A stretch of DNA of 39,174 bases from Cyanobacteria bacterium M_surface_10_m2_119 (GTDB lineage Bacteria; Cyanobacteriota; Cyanobacteriia; PCC-6307; Cyanobiaceae): NCBI GenBank assembly GCA_016882525.1, contig VGPU01000020.1, forward strand, positions 1 to 39,174. The letters run 5' to 3'. Below the pieces are notes generated by a model. That model saw only the letters and a program-made list of their open reading frames with translations, had not been told where the DNA came from and did no database searches. How positions within the stretch are numbered: the first letter of the stretch is position 1; every line of letters starts with the position of its first letter. This document shows, one piece after another, positions 9,924-17,348 of the stretch. The position numbers and the translations under genes are program-made.

Positions 9924-11011
9924 CGCTGCCTCCGCTGGCGCAGGCGCTCGAGCCGGCGGATCTGACGCTCGGCCTCCTGAAGGCGACCCAGAGCAACGGC
10001 CAGATCCACCGCCAGTTCAAGCGCCTCGTGGCACCCGGGGTCGAGGTAAAGGCAGCGACGCGCCGCCGCCAGAGCCTCCTCGGCCTGACCTCCCTGACTC
10101 AGTCGCCGTGCCTCAACAAGATGATCTGCCGGCTCCAGGATGGCGCATGCGGGTGTCGGCAACACAGGTCGATCCACGGGCCTCGGAGCTGCATCGGCAG
10201 GCTCAACGGCGATCGGGCGGATGGGTGCAAAGGCAGAGCCGTGCCCTCCCGGCAAGCTGCAAAAGCGATCCAGAGGCACCATCGGCGCCTCAGCTGCCGC
10301 CACCAGAAGCATCCCCTGCGGCTCCAGCCGCGCAGCGATCGCCATCAGTAGATCCAGGCGGGCCTGATCCTCCAAGTACAACATCACATTGCGGCAGAAC
10401 ACCACATGCCAAGGGCCTGGCAGCTGAACGAGCTGCTGCTGAAGTGTGCCCTGGTGAAACCGCACCGCGGCCCTGATCTGCGGGCGCAACCGCCAGTGCC
10501 GGGTGCTGCGGCCTGGCTCCCGCTGAAAGTGACGCTCGAGCAGGCCTGGCTCCAGCCCTCGCAGGGCATGAGCGCCGTAGAGCCCTTCAGCGGCTTTGGC
10601 CAGGGCCACAGCGCTGATGTCGATCGCCTCCACCTGCAGCTGGGCGAGGGGTATCCCCGCCTCCAGCAGAGCGATCACAACCGAATACGGCTCTTCGCCA
10701 CTGGAGCAGCCACAACTGAGCACCCGCAATGGCCGTTGACGCAACCGCACGGTGAGCTGATGCAGCTGCTCGAAGGAGCGAGGCTCGCGCAGGAACCAAC
10801 TCTCACCCACAACGAGGTGCTCGATCAGCTTCTGCTGTTCAGGCCGATCGTGGGGCAGGCGCTGGGCATAGTGCCTGATGCTGGTACAGCCGCTCGGGAT
10901 CAGGCGCTGCTTTACGGCCCGAGCCAGGCGGGAAGAGCCGAGCCGATCCGCCCGCAGCCCCGTGCTCTGAAGCAACCAAAGGCTTAGGGGTTCCAGATCA
11001 GACCCTGCCAT
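9920..11011 (-). CDS. CheR-type MCP methyltransferase with TPR-like tail (WspC-like)
   Basis: CheR methylates glutamates on chemoreceptors using S-adenosylmethionine. Visible features of the 363-residue protein are an N-terminal helical domain, EHLVVGESWFLREP (the methyltransferase entry region), the SAM-binding motif VLSCGCSSGEEPYS, EAIDISAVALAKA and the VVFCRNVMLYL motif. After a Pro-rich linker (~270-300) come helical repeats (LVEARRLSQGGQAEEALAAARRCLYLDPG and following) that look like TPRs. A CheR with a TPR tail is the arrangement of Pseudomonas WspC. The ATG (11009-11011) lies inside the upstream cheW (14-base overlap), and its stop overlaps the channel gene's start. Its likely substrate is the receptor encoded divergently at 11719. 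Confidence 0.93.
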   Translation of the reverse strand: MAGSDLEPLSLWLLQSTGLRADRLGSSRLARAVKQRLIPSGCTSIRHYAQRLPHDRPEQQKLIEHLVVGESWFLREPRSFEQLHQLTVRLRQRPLRVLSCGCSSGEEPYSVVIALLEAGIPLAQLQVEAIDISAVALAKAAEGLYGAHALRGLEPGLLERHFQREPGRSTRHWRLRPQIRAAVRFHQGTLQQQLVQLPGPWHVVFCRNVMLYLEDQARLDLLMAIAARLEPQGMLLVAAAEAPMVPLDRFCSLPGGHGSAFAPIRPIAVEPADAAPRPVDRPVLPTPACAILEPADHLVEARRLSQGGQAEEALAAARRCLYLDPGCHEALELAVDLAVALGRLQEAERQIRRLERLRQRRQR

Positions 11012-11546
11012 TGCCGCCGTCGGCTGCAGGGTCGGCCAGGTCGGTGGCGTTCAGCCCGGTGAGGCCAGCGGCAGCAAGGCGATCACAGAGCAACAACTGA
11101 ATCAGCCCCCGCTCATCCAGGGCAACACCACCCAGGAAGGGGCGCTGGGCTGCAGCACCCTCAGCCGGGCGGAAACTGGCAAGGGGCTTGAGCAGGGTGT
11201 CGGTAACACGCTCAGCCAGAAGCCCAAGGAGCGCGGCTTGGCCATCACTGCCGGTATTGCGGATCATGATGATCCGGCTGCTCAGGTACGCAGCACACGG
11301 TTCACCGGCGATCAGCTGAGTCACATCCACCACCGGTACCACCCGGCCGCGGAAATTGAAGACACCCCGCAGATGATCAGGCGCACCGCTCAGCGGCCGC
11401 AGCAGCACCTGGGGGATCACCTCAACCACGGCCTCTGTCGGAATGGCGTACAGCTGCTCGCCGGCCGCGAGCAGCAGAAGCAGACGCGGCTCCAGGGCTG
11501 AATCGTCTGCCTCAGGTTGCTGGGAGGTTGCAAAGGGTTCCGGCAT
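10998..11546 (-). CDS. CheW-like adaptor protein (WspB-like)
   Basis: CheW adaptors couple receptors to the CheA kinase. The domain begins [20 protein letters not shown] and includes [20 protein letters not shown], the core CheW signature, and ends [17 protein letters not shown] place the start at ATG 11544-11546 (182 residues, near family size). The frame stays open upstream to 11729, but that longer start would overlap the receptor gene and add an unconserved stretch. The gene overlaps cheR by 14 bases and heads the minus-strand operon cheW-cheR-channel-glutaminase. No strong ribosome-binding site is visible, so the exact start is uncertain. Confidence 0.88.
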   Translation of the reverse strand: MPEPFATSQQPEADDSALEPRLLLLLAAGEQLYAIPTEAVVEVIPQVLLRPLSGAPDHLRGVFNFRGRVVPVVDVTQLIAGEPCAAYLSSRIIMIRNTGSDGQAALLGLLAERVTDTLLKPLASFRPAEGAAAQRPFLGGVALDERGLIQLLLCDRLAAAGLTGLNATDLADPAADGGNGRV

Positions 11547-11718
11547 GAAGGCCTGGTGCGCAGACAGAGGCAACCGCAGCGGGTCCACCTTGCTCTCTTC
11601 CTGGCGTCGCGGCAAGCCGAAAGCCGGCACGGTGTGTGTGGATCCCGCAGTCCTGCAGCTTGTCAGCAGCGCCTGGGCTGCGTCAGAAAGGGCGCAGCCC
11701 AGTCCAAACAACCGCCCC
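11547..11718. promoter_or_regulatory. Divergent control region between the two chemosensory operons
   Basis: This 172-base gap separates the starts of cheW (minus) and the receptor gene (plus). It must hold both promoters if the chosen starts are right. It contains a perfect inverted repeat (11673-11702). I could not identify convincing -35/-10 pairs for either direction. Confidence 0.5.
11673..11702. repeat. Perfect inverted repeat, 10-bp arms and 10-base spacer
   Basis: CTGGGCTGCG (11673-11682) is the exact reverse complement of CGCAGCCCAG (11693-11702), with TCAGAAAGGG between. The right arm ends 16 bases before the receptor ATG. It could be an operator for a dimeric regulator controlling both divergent operons, or a hairpin in the receptor mRNA leader. 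No T-run follows, so it is not a standard terminator. Confidence 0.75.
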
Positions 11719-13383
11719 ATGGCCCGCAATCAGTCGATGGAGGCCCGCCTCCGCTATGCCTTCCTGGCCATGGGCGGGTTGTCGCTGCTGTTGGCCATCT
11801 TTGCAATGGTCACGGCCCGAGGACTGGGAAGCCGGATCAAGGAACTCTCAGAGAACCGACTGCCCAGCGTGGACGGCCTCTGGAAGATCAACGAGGGGCA
11901 GACCCAGGTGCAGTCGGCCCAGCGACTGCTGATCGAACCGGAGGAAACCACAAGCGATCGCCAGATTGAACTGGGACGTATCGATGCCGCCTGGAAGCAG
12001 ATCGAAGAGGGCCGACATCAGTACGAAGCCACTGAGGCGGATGCCGAAGAGACGGCCTTGTATGCGCGCTTCCGCGACCGCTGGCAGGCCTGGCAGGACA
12101 GCCACCGCCAACTGATGCGCCGGATCAGCGACAACATGCTGGCCCCCGGCGCCAAGGCGGGTCCGGATCTGCGCGCTGCACTGAAGCAGCAGAGCGCCTC
12201 GTACCAGGCTGCTGAGGAAGCCCTGCTGGCAGTGATCCGGTTCAACCAGGATGTGGCCTCCAAAGAAGCGGCTGCCGCTGAAGCCAGCGTGAACCAGGCC
12301 CAGTTCTGGTCGCTCGTGATGATCGTGCTTTCCCCCGCCATCGCCCTGGGAGCCAGCAGCTATTTCACCCGCACGATCGCCCGCCCACTCGGCAGCCGGA
12401 TCGCCGTCGTGGTGGACGCCGCCGAGCAGATCGCTGGCGGCGACCTACGCAACAACCTGCCGGACACCGATGCCGTTGATGAATTGGGTCAGCTGCAGAA
12501 CGCCTTCCATCGCATGGGCGGCAACCTGACCCGACTGGTGAGCGAAATCCAGCGCTCCGGTGTACAGATCAACACTGCCGCCACCCAGATCGCCTCCGCC
12601 GGCCGGCAACTCGAGGCCACCGTGGCGGAACAGTTGGCCAGCACCAATGAGGTGAGCGCCACCAGCCAGGAGATCGCCGCCACCTCACGCGCCCTGGTGC
12701 AGACGATGGGTGAGGTGGACCGCCAGGCCAGCGACACCGCCGGCGCCGCAGCCCGCAGCCAGGACGATCTCAACCGGATGGCGGCGATGATGCGCGGCCT
12801 AGCAGCCTCCACAGCTGAAATCTCCGCCAGGCTCGACACGATGAATGAGCGGGCCAGCAGCATCGGCAGCGTGGTGTCCACCATCACCAAGGTGGCGGAC
12901 CAGACCAATCTGCTATCGCTGAACGCGGCCATCGAAGCCGAAAAGGCCGGTGAATACGGCGCTGGCTTTGCCGTGGTAGCCCGCGAGATCCGCCGCCTGG
13001 CTGACCAGACCGCCGTCGCCACCCTCGAAATCGAGCAGATGGTGCGTGAGATGCAGGCGGCCGTGACTGGTGGTGTGATGGAGATGAATCGCTTCAGTTC
13101 CACCGTGGCGACATCCGTGGACGATGTGGTGCGGGTGAGCGATCAGGTCGAGGCCGTGATCCAACAGGTGCAAGGACTTGGACCCAAGTTCCAGCAGGTG
13201 GGTGAAGCGGTGCAGCAGCAATCGGAGGGTGCCCAGCAGATCAGCGAGGCGATGGGCCAGCTCAGCGAAGCGGCCCAGCAAACTTCCGACGCCATCAGCG
13301 ACACCAATTCCAGCCTGGTTCAACTGGAGGATTCGGCCCAGGTGTTGCGCCGGGAACTCTCCCAGTTCCAAGTGACGGGCTGA
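11719..13383 (+). CDS. Methyl-accepting chemoreceptor (WspA-like)
   Basis: This is a membrane chemoreceptor of 554 residues from ATG 11719. TM1 is at ~13-33 ([19 protein letters not shown]). A helical periplasmic four-helix-bundle-like sensor domain spans ~40-190, and TM2 ~195-215. HAMP follows at ~215-270 ([11 protein letters not shown]...AGGDL...DELGQL), then a long cytoplasmic coiled coil. The tip [20 protein letters not shown] with [20 protein letters not shown] matches the WspA subgroup better than the usual EAARAGE...AEEVRKLAE type, and [12 protein letters not shown] and [11 protein letters not shown] also fit WspA. In Pseudomonas, WspA responds to surface contact or envelope stress. 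Here the stimulus is unknown. It heads a tight plus-strand operon with cheW, cheA and cheB. Confidence 0.93.
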   Translation: MARNQSMEARLRYAFLAMGGLSLLLAIFAMVTARGLGSRIKELSENRLPSVDGLWKINEGQTQVQSAQRLLIEPEETTSDRQIELGRIDAAWKQIEEGRHQYEATEADAEETALYARFRDRWQAWQDSHRQLMRRISDNMLAPGAKAGPDLRAALKQQSASYQAAEEALLAVIRFNQDVASKEAAAAEASVNQAQFWSLVMIVLSPAIALGASSYFTRTIARPLGSRIAVVVDAAEQIAGGDLRNNLPDTDAVDELGQLQNAFHRMGGNLTRLVSEIQRSGVQINTAATQIASAGRQLEATVAEQLASTNEVSATSQEIAATSRALVQTMGEVDRQASDTAGAAARSQDDLNRMAAMMRGLAASTAEISARLDTMNERASSIGSVVSTITKVADQTNLLSLNAAIEAEKAGEYGAGFAVVAREIRRLADQTAVATLEIEQMVREMQAAVTGGVMEMNRFSSTVATSVDDVVRVSDQVEAVIQQVQGLGPKFQQVGEAVQQQSEGAQQISEAMGQLSEAAQQTSDAISDTNSSLVQLEDSAQVLRRELSQFQVTG

Positions 13384-13389
13384 TCGGTC

Positions 13390-14043
13390 ATGCACGACTG
13401 CTGGAATCAGATCGGCGTTGGCGGCGACCGCTCCTGCGCCACCCTGAACGATGTGGTGCACTGCCACAACTGCGCCGTTTACTCCTCAGCGGGGCGCAGC
13501 CTGCTGGAGCGCCAACCGCCGGCCGACTACCTCCCGGGCTGGACCTCCGTACTCGCCGATGGCAGCGGCGCAGAGCGGGTGGTGACAGGCCAGCAGGCCC
13601 TGAACCTGATGGTGTTCCGCATCGGCGAAGAGGTGCTGGCCCTGCCGCTGGAGCTGCTCCAGGAGGTAACCCCACCGAGCGACATCCACAGCGTTCCGCA
13701 CCGAAGCAACGGCACCTTTCTCGGGCTGGTGAACATTCGCGGCGAGATCCTGCTGGCCGCCTCATTGCGGCGGCTGCTTGACCTGCCAGCCGCCAGCACG
13801 CCCCCTGCCGCAGGTCAACGCATGGCCGTCACCGCAGCCGGGGAGGAGCAGTGGGTGATCGCCATCGATGAAGTGCTGGGTATTCACCTCTGCAGTCCGG
13901 ACGACCTGGAACCCCCTCCGGTGGTCCACAGCGCCGCCGACGCCCTCACCCAAGCCCTGTTCGCCTGGAAGGATCGGCGGGTGGCACTGCTCGATGGGCC
14001 ACGACTGTTGAACAGCCTGCGCCGGCAGGTCAGCCAGCCATGA
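13390..14043 (+). CDS. CheW-like adaptor with N-terminal Cys-rich extension (WspD-like)
   Basis: The 217-residue protein has an N-terminal extension, MHDCWNQIGVGGDRSC with VVHCHNCAVYSSAG, followed by a CheW domain (LNLMVFRIGEEVLALPLELL, then FLGLVNIRGEILLAASL). The CWN.IG..GD.SC and HC.NC.VY pattern is, as I recall it, the mark of WspD-type adaptors. The four cysteines could bind a metal, but this is not established here. The start ATG 13390 is six bases after the receptor stop, and the stop overlaps the cheA start as ATGA, so the operon is tightly coupled. Having two CheW proteins in one system also matches Wsp. Confidence 0.9.
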   Translation: MHDCWNQIGVGGDRSCATLNDVVHCHNCAVYSSAGRSLLERQPPADYLPGWTSVLADGSGAERVVTGQQALNLMVFRIGEEVLALPLELLQEVTPPSDIHSVPHRSNGTFLGLVNIRGEILLAASLRRLLDLPAASTPPAAGQRMAVTAAGEEQWVIAIDEVLGIHLCSPDDLEPPPVVHSAADALTQALFAWKDRRVALLDGPRLLNSLRRQVSQP

Positions 14044-16277
14044 ATGCCGCCGAAGAGCAACGGCGAAATCTCGAGCTGTTCGCCGAAGAGCTGGCGGATC
14101 AGCTGACCCTCCTCAGCACAAGCCTGTTGCAGCTGGAGAACGATGCGAACAGCCCCGGCTGCCGCGAGAACCTGATGCGAGCTGCCCACACGGTGAAGGG
14201 TGCAGCACGAATGGTTGGTCTTCAGCCGATTGAAGCCCTGGCCCACGCGATCGAAGAACTGCTCACGAGCCCGGCCATTGAGCTGGCAGGCCAGGCCCTG
14301 GATCCGGAGATGGTGACGCTCCTGCTGCGGGCCTTTGATGAGCTGGCAACCGTGGGGCAGGGCAAGCCGGAGCTCTTGCCGGTTCGCCTTGATCAGCAGG
14401 CTCAGCAGCTCGAGAGCCTTCGCGGCGCCTTGCTGGCTCGGGCTAGGGGGTCCACCGCGGATCCCTCGGCCCCTGAAGCTGGACTTGAACCAGCCCCCGC
14501 TCCACCAACGGCAACACCGGAGCGGGTTGTGAAGGTGGACGCCCAGCAACTGAATCGCATCGCTGCCCTGGCCGGTGAGTCGATGGTGGCGGTGCGTTGG
14601 CTGCAACCCTTCGCCGATGGCCTGCAGCAGCTGCGGAGCCGGCAGCGGGAACTGGACCAGCTGCTCGCCCGCTGGCAACCGCAGCCAGGGCACGAGAACC
14701 AGCTGGCCATGATCCTGGAGAAACAGCAGCAGTGCCAGCAACTTCTGCTGCACCAACTCGACGAGCTCGAAGCGTTCGCCCGCCGCTCAAACACCATCGC
14801 CCATCGGCTTTATGGCGAGGTGCTCAACGCCAACATGCGCCCCTTCCACGAGGGATTGGTGGGTCTGCCCAGGCTGGTACGGGATCTGGCAAGCAGCCTG
14901 GGCAAACGCGTACGGCTCGAGCTTGTAGGCCGATCCACCCTGGTGGATCGCGACATCCTGCGGCGGCTTGAAGCACCGATCAACCATGCCGTACGCAATG
15001 CCATCGACCATGGCCTCGAAACACCGCAAGGTCGCCGCTCCGCCGGCAAACCCGAGCAGGGCCTGCTGCGACTGGAGGCCCTGCATCGGGGCGGCATGCT
15101 CAGCATCACCATCCGCGACGACGGCGCCGGAGTGGATCTCGCTGCCGTGCGTGAGCGGGCGATTGAGCGGGGGCTGATCGACAAGGGCTGCGTCGATGAC
15201 CTCGACGAGGCCGAGCTGCTGGAGCTGTTGCTGCGTCCCGGCTTCTCCACAGCCCGCCAGGTGAGTGAGGTATCAGGTCGCGGCGTGGGCCTGGATGTAG
15301 TGCAGACCATGGTGCGCGAGGTGGGCGGCTCCCTGCGCCTGAGCAGCACCACCGGAGGTGGGACCAGCCTGCACTTTCAGCTGCCACTGACACTCTCGGT
15401 GGTCCGCACCCTGTTGGTGCAGATCGGTGGTGAAACCTATGCGGTGCCACTGGCCCGACTTGATCGGATCGTGGCCATCCCGGCAACCGCCATTGATCGC
15501 CATGAAGGGAAAGCAAGCCTGCAGTGGAACGGGCGGGCCATCGGGCTGATTCCCTCGCAGCCCCTGCTGGGACTGCCCCTGCCTGGCGGATTGGCCGATC
15601 CCCTGCCGGTGCTTGTGCTGAGCGACCAGGGCCAAAGCTATGGGCTCGTGGTGGAGCAGGTTCTGGGGGAGCAGGATCTGGTGGTACGCCCCCTTGACCA
15701 ACGCCTGGGTGCGGTGCCTGGGCTGGCCTCAGCAGCCCTGCTGGGGGACGGCGCACCGATCCTGGTTCTCGATGTGGGCGACCTCTTGCGACTGGTGCAG
15801 GAGGCTTTGGCGAGTGGAGCCCTGCCACCACTCCCTCAGCGAGAGGGCGCACCAACCTCCACTCCGACGATCACCACACCCACGGCAACGCCGTCACACC
15901 AGCCGAGAACGGTGCTGGTGGTGGATGACAGCCGCATGGTGCGTGAGTCCCTGGGACGCACACTGGAGGGGCAGGGCTACCGGGTGGCCAAGGCAGTCGA
16001 TGGTCAGGACGCGCTGGAACAGCTACAGAGCGGTGGCTTCGACCTGGTCGTGAGCGATGTGGAGATGCCCCGCCTCGATGGCTTCAATCTGGTGCGCCGC
16101 CTTCGGGCGCTGGACCAACCGCTGGCCTCGCTACCGGTGCTGATCCTGTCATCGCGAGACCAAGAGTCCGACCGGATCACAGGAATGGAGGCGGGGGCCG
16201 ATCGCTACCTGGCGAAGGGAGGCTTCAGTGAGGACAGCCTGCTGAAGGCAGTTCAGGATCTGATCGGACCACCCTGA
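14040..16277 (+). CDS. Hybrid CheA histidine kinase with C-terminal receiver (WspE-like)
   Basis: The 745-residue protein is a CheA-REC hybrid. It has an HPt domain with H-box AAHTVKGAARM (His50), a short linker without an evident P2 domain, and a dimerisation helix pair (~205-250). The ATPase domain shows an N-box at ~312 (INHAVRNAIDHG), G boxes DDGAGVDL and GRGVGLDVVQTMV, and GGGTSLHFQLPLTL. A CheW-like regulatory domain (~455-590) follows (TYAVPLARLDRIV). A Ser/Thr/Pro-rich linker leads to a receiver (~620-743) with phospho-acceptor Asp673 in LVVSDVEMP and conserved DD in VLVVDDS. Length and order match Pseudomonas WspE. The start overlaps the upstream cheW stop; cheB begins 15 bases after the TGA. 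The protein would phosphorylate its own receiver and CheB. Confidence 0.95.
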   Translation: MNAAEEQRRNLELFAEELADQLTLLSTSLLQLENDANSPGCRENLMRAAHTVKGAARMVGLQPIEALAHAIEELLTSPAIELAGQALDPEMVTLLLRAFDELATVGQGKPELLPVRLDQQAQQLESLRGALLARARGSTADPSAPEAGLEPAPAPPTATPERVVKVDAQQLNRIAALAGESMVAVRWLQPFADGLQQLRSRQRELDQLLARWQPQPGHENQLAMILEKQQQCQQLLLHQLDELEAFARRSNTIAHRLYGEVLNANMRPFHEGLVGLPRLVRDLASSLGKRVRLELVGRSTLVDRDILRRLEAPINHAVRNAIDHGLETPQGRRSAGKPEQGLLRLEALHRGGMLSITIRDDGAGVDLAAVRERAIERGLIDKGCVDDLDEAELLELLLRPGFSTARQVSEVSGRGVGLDVVQTMVREVGGSLRLSSTTGGGTSLHFQLPLTLSVVRTLLVQIGGETYAVPLARLDRIVAIPATAIDRHEGKASLQWNGRAIGLIPSQPLLGLPLPGGLADPLPVLVLSDQGQSYGLVVEQVLGEQDLVVRPLDQRLGAVPGLASAALLGDGAPILVLDVGDLLRLVQEALASGALPPLPQREGAPTSTPTITTPTATPSHQPRTVLVVDDSRMVRESLGRTLEGQGYRVAKAVDGQDALEQLQSGGFDLVVSDVEMPRLDGFNLVRRLRALDQPLASLPVLILSSRDQESDRITGMEAGADRYLAKGGFSEDSLLKAVQDLIGPP

Positions 16278-16292
16278 GCGCTGCAGCAGGCC

Positions 16293-17318
16293 ATGCGGAT
16301 CGCCCTGGTGAACGACACCGCCGTGGCCCTGGAGGCCCTGAAGCGCGTGCTGGCCACCGCACCGACACACACCGTGGCCTGGTGCGCCCGCAATGGGGAG
16401 GAGGCGGTGCGGCGTGCAGCACTGGACCGGCCCGATCTGATCCTCATGGATCTGCTCATGCCAGGCATCAACGGGGTGGAGGCAACGCGCCGGATCATGG
16501 CCACAACCCCCTGCCCGATCCTGGTGGTCACCGCCAGCGTGGGCTCCAGGTCGGCTCTGGTGTACGAAGCCCTGGGGGCCGGTGCGCTCGACGCCATCCG
16601 CACGCCATCACTGGTGGCCCCCGCCGCCCAGGCGGGGGCTGATCTGCTGCAACGCATCCGCCGGCTCGAGCGGCTCACACGGCCGCTGACCAGCCCTGCC
16701 GCTTCAGCAACGCCACCGCTTGTAGCCATTGGATCCTCCACCGGCGGCCCAGCAGCCTTGGTGAGATGTCTGGGGCAGTTACCGGTGGATCTCGGCGCCG
16801 CTGTGCTGGTGGCTCAACACATCGAAGCCCAGTTCGCACCCGGGCTGGCCCGCTGGCTCAACGACCAGATCCCGCTGCCCGTGCAGATCGTGCATGAAGG
16901 GGATCCGCTCCAGAGCGGGGTGGTGCAGCTGGCTGCCACGAACCACCATATTGTGCTCAAGCCCGATGGACGGCTCGGCTACAGCCCGGAGCCACGTCAG
17001 GAGCCCTACCGACCGTCGGTGGATGCTCTGTTCCGCAGCCTGCTGCAACCCTGGTTGAAACCGGGACATGCAGTGCTGCTCACCGGCATGGGCCGCGATG
17101 GCGGTCAAGGCCTGCTCGACCTGCGCCGGGCGGGATGGCACACCATCGCCCAGGACGAGGACAGCTGCGCTGTGTACGGCATGCCGAAAACGGCCGTGGA
17201 GCTTGGAGGAGCCATCGAGGTGCTGCCCCCGGAAGCCATCGGCCGTCGCTTGCGAAGCCTGATCGCTCCTCGCCGGTCGCCGCAGCAACTACCGCGGCAG
17301 CAGGAAGCGGCCCCTTAG
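16293..17318 (+). CDS. CheB-type methylesterase response regulator (WspF-like)
   Basis: CheB removes methyl groups from chemoreceptors when phosphorylated. The N-terminal receiver begins MRIALVNDTAVALEALKRVL, with the VND opening characteristic of WspF, and carries Asp53 in LILMDLLMPGINGVEATRR. The C-terminal esterase domain shows the catalytic serine in IGSSTGGPAAL (Ser149), histidine in VAQHIEAQF, and aspartate in TGMGRDGGQGL; YGMPKTAVELG is the usual end motif. All catalytic residues are present, so with the CheR the set looks competent for adaptation. It is the last gene of the plus-strand operon; the TAG at 17316-17318 is 30 bases before the ABC1 kinase gene. Confidence 0.95.
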   Translation: MRIALVNDTAVALEALKRVLATAPTHTVAWCARNGEEAVRRAALDRPDLILMDLLMPGINGVEATRRIMATTPCPILVVTASVGSRSALVYEALGAGALDAIRTPSLVAPAAQAGADLLQRIRRLERLTRPLTSPAASATPPLVAIGSSTGGPAALVRCLGQLPVDLGAAVLVAQHIEAQFAPGLARWLNDQIPLPVQIVHEGDPLQSGVVQLAATNHHIVLKPDGRLGYSPEPRQEPYRPSVDALFRSLLQPWLKPGHAVLLTGMGRDGGQGLLDLRRAGWHTIAQDEDSCAVYGMPKTAVELGGAIEVLPPEAIGRRLRSLIAPRRSPQQLPRQQEAAP

Positions 17319-17348
17319 CTTTACCAACTGTCAAAGCCCGTCGAGCGG

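Noticed and set aside
11443-11718. Upstream extension of the receptor gene to an ATG at 11443
   Set aside because: The added ~92 residues would overlap the divergent cheW, show no receptor features and place a cytosolic tail before TM1. ATG 11719 gives a normal receptor.
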